64,000 nt of DNA from assembly GCA_903813345.2 (NCBI GenBank), contig CAIIXF020000005.1, positions 2,897,539 through 2,961,538 of the forward strand, read 5' to 3'. Source of the stretch: Owenia fusiformis. Its lineage: Eukaryota > Annelida > Polychaeta > Sabellida > Oweniidae. The notes under the pieces were generated by a model. It did no database searches and had not been told where the DNA came from. It worked only from the letters and a program-made list of their open reading frames with translations. The translations under genes and the position numbers were made by a program. Below, piece by piece: positions 61,500 through 64,000 of this stretch (positions are counted from its first letter, which is position 1; every line of letters begins with the position of its first letter).

Positions 61500-61632
61500 A
61501 CAGTACATGTTCTGTACATACATGTACTGTACATCATCAGAACATATTAGTATTACAACATCCTACACTGTATATTGGTCCACCTTCAATGTGTGGTATC
61601 CTTGAATTCACTGATTCAAATAAATTTTTAAT

Positions 61633-63791
61633 CTAATATTCTGGATCCTGGGGTTTTGGTGAAGGAGAGATAGGGGGCAGCACTTTATGTTTTTCTGAAC
61701 CAGGTCTATTCATTCGTGGTATCTCATCAACTGTACCTGGCTGACCTTTCCTGAATGACCCTGACCCCGGCCTTGACCCTGAGCCACTATATAACTCCAT
61801 TGGGTTCATAGAGTCTGTGGGTAGTTCAGTATAATTTTCCTGAGATCCACCATGCTCTGATCCAGGGCCATTGTAGCCCTGGTCTGAAATGTTTGATAAA
61901 CTGGAGCTCGTCCTAGAGCTTGCCTGGCTGGAGTCGGGAGATGCTGGGGGAAGGGTGTCCATGTTGTCCTGGTTCAGCTTCAGGGACCCCCCAGGGGCGG
62001 ATGTTGATCTGTTCAATGAGGTGTCATCCCCTAAACCTTGGGCAGTACCTGTACCTGCTGTGCCTGGAGGCCTGAAACAATGAGATAAGGAAATCTTAAA
62101 ATATATATTCAAGTGAGGAGATGTGCATTTTAAACTGTCAAATACTAACATTATCTTCTTATGTATTATAGTATAAAAATTCTGTATGTAATTTTCCATG
62201 CACAGTTACTTTCTTGTATTCAATTTTTCTGGATTTTTAGTTTCCTGAAAAGGGTCGGGCTAAATCTCCATTGACACATTGTTAAAAAAAACTTTTAAAA
62301 GTTCATTTTCTCTTTTGATGCTTAATCACAATCCAAAGATCAAAAAGACCATATAACTGTAGTCAATTTAGTTTTACATTTATCCAATTGGCAATATTTT
62401 TTAAATTAAGAAATAAAGTGACTTTAGCCAGTTGTCTCCATATTATAAATAGTAATTCTGGCCCGACCAAAATCACAACTGCCATCTATTCATCTATCAT
62501 AGCAACTCCTCTATTGTCAGAATATAACATAACTTGAAAATTGAATCAAAATAAAAGGCCATCACTTTGCAATGCAATGATCTAACATACTTGAGAATCT
62601 GATCCAACACACTGGGCACTCTACCATGCACTGCATTCTTGGCTGCACTCTGACGTCTCTTTAGTGAGGCCTCCTCCTGAAAGACATATATTTGAAAAAC
62701 ATGTTATTTATGGATTTAATGCATATTTTACAATACTATTACAGGTAGACTTTATTTTGTCCAGTGACATCTCAACCTCAATCTGACAGCCTTGATTGTC
62801 ACCTCAATGAATTTATTGACTTATAAAAGCAAATAAATAAGTTAAAACAAATAAGTGGAAATATTCAGTGAAAACTGACTCTAAACACTAAGACTTACCA
62901 CTATGCCACGCCCAGAGACAATAGGAGATCCTGGAACCATCACAGGCTTCCCTGGAGCAAACTGTTGGGCTACACTGTCCGGTATACTGGGCTTGGACCA
63001 GGTCCTTGCCCCCATGTTGGCGGAACCCATAGTGAACGTGCCATTATTGTCAGAGAACCTAGAGTCCCTGCTAGATATTGCCTCATAGTTCTCTGTGCGG
63101 GATGTATCAGGTGTGGGGATACAGATACCTAAATAATCCATCACCAATCGACGTACTCGTTTATAAGCTTCTGCTATGTCATCTGACGGGATCATCATGT
63201 CAAAGAATCCAGGGTGTGTCTGGTTGTGTTCTATGTACATCTCAGCTCTTTTTAACATATCTTCTATCTGAACTTCTGAATAGATACCTCGGTCTCGCAG
63301 TCGCTTCTCATGAGCTACAGGGTCCAGGGGCATTATCAGCACATATCTTGGCTCAAAGTAGGTGTTCTTAAGGGTCAGCACCCCCTGGAAGTAAACAAAT
63401 GGATTATAAAAACTAGGGATTGAAGACCATAAAGATTTATAACACTAAATTTTCTGATTTAATTATATAATGCAGATGTCTCATGAAGATATGAAAAATT
63501 AGGTAGAATTTATGCATGCAGTTTGAGTATATAAATATTGCGTCAATAACACCACAGTATATTCAAAGAGGTTGAAAATGTAGAAATTACAATTTACTAG
63601 TAAGTTAAAATTGTTGCTAGCCTGGAATGATTAATACAAAATAACATGTGTAGTATAAAATGATGTTAAATCTATACCTCTAATTCGAGATGTACTATAC
63701 AAGCTAGACCCTCTCTGGCAACATTCTCTATGGACTCCAGTGTCAGTCCATACCAGTTGCCATGGTACTCATATGTTTGGAGAAACTTGCC
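61633..63791 (-). CDS. LRGUK: LRGUK (leucine-rich repeat and guanylate kinase domain), C-terminal exons
   Basis: Four minus-strand exons, 63791-63678, 63384-62899, 62676-62591 and 62071-61633, join in frame to 374 residues ending at TAG. The first two encode the second half of a guanylate kinase-like domain: GKFLQTYEYHGNWYGLTLES, ACIVHLELEGVLTLKNTYFE, PRYVLIMPLD and NQTHPGFFDMMIPSDDI, ending in LVMDYLG. This resembles LRGUK more than MAGUK scaffolds. The remaining exons encode a Ser/Gly/Pro-rich tail with no domain (for example SSQASSRTSSSLSNISDQGY) ending PPISPSPKPQDPEY. The leucine-rich repeats and the P-loop half of the kinase domain lie beyond the window on the right. In mammals LRGUK works in sperm-tail and manchette formation; a ciliary role here is inference. 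An ORF running past the acceptor at 62071 to 62199 is intronic read-through. Confidence 0.85.
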
Positions 63792-64000
63792 CTGAAATAT
63801 GGAGTGCAAAATCTATAGGTTGTCATGAAAACCGGACTATTTGCGCCATAATTAATGGTCAAAACTGTACTGCTTTATGCCAACCATGAAATCAACCTAT
63901 TGATAAAATGAAATATTTATAAATGTATAACACATTATACCCACACTTGAGGCCAATACCAATACAATTTACTGAACTAGGTTATATCAAGTGTTTTGGT
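63792..64000 (-). other. LRGUK intron, to window end
   Basis: Sequence upstream (minus strand) of the first visible LRGUK exon; no further exon is seen before the window ends. Confidence 0.6.

Noticed and set aside
62072-62199. N-terminal extension of the LRGUK last exon
   Set aside because: It reads through acceptor TTGTTTCAG; joining at 62071 fits the phase of the preceding exon.

Overview
The window is animal nuclear DNA: AT-rich, with spliced genes that use GT..AG introns, AATAAA poly(A) signals, and a heavy load of inverted-repeat transposons, MITEs and one LINE. The gene set (Fezf zinc-finger repressor, sushi/CCP membrane protein, Apollo nuclease, ATP-synthase subunit DAPIT, mitochondrial ribosomal protein S33, LRGUK) is metazoan. 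Protein similarity and repeat style suggest a marine invertebrate, perhaps a lophotrochozoan such as a mollusc, but the sequence alone does not settle the phylum.

Layout. 1-2.46 kb: repeats, including a MITE with a mariner-derived fold-back element inserted in it. 2.46-6.9 kb: 3' part of a gene for a membrane protein with 18 sushi modules, nearly all in one giant exon, with alternative C-terminal exons that run into a second MITE copy. 7.8-11.7 kb: a GC-richer fold-back element and nested inverted repeats. 12.97-13.36 kb: an unrecognised two-exon coding candidate. 13.8-17.5 kb: DAPIT (ATP5MK), whose intron carries an antisense LINE with a 16-bp target-site duplication. 18.0-19.0 kb: a 24-bp minisatellite. 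20-31 kb: non-coding, with a third MITE copy and two small tandem repeats. 31.1-34.7 kb: Fezf, with an intronless coding sequence and two possible TATA promoters. 35-49.7 kb: a second non-coding stretch. 49.9-52.3 kb: Apollo/DCLRE1B on the minus strand (three coding exons, all assembled here). 53.8-56.6 kb: transposons nested inside one another, with two clear target-site duplications. 57.5-61.06 kb: a CRE/TATA promoter candidate and MRPS33 on the plus strand. 61.6-63.8 kb: the last four coding exons of LRGUK on the minus strand, tail to tail with MRPS33.

The genes do not form one pathway. Fezf sits between two non-coding stretches of about 11-14 kb, as expected of a developmental regulator with distant enhancers. 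FEZF1, LRGUK and MRPS33 all lie on human 7q31-q34, so this neighbourhood may preserve an old animal linkage.

The observations most worth a second look are the recently amplified sushi modules and the possible exonised MITE at that protein's C terminus, the fold-back made from two inverted mariner 3' ends, the four RFX X-box-like palindromes in and near repeats, the nested transposons at 53.8-56.6 kb, and the unrecognised gene at 13 kb. All exon joins were read by eye from splice signals and reading frame; no search or alignment was run.
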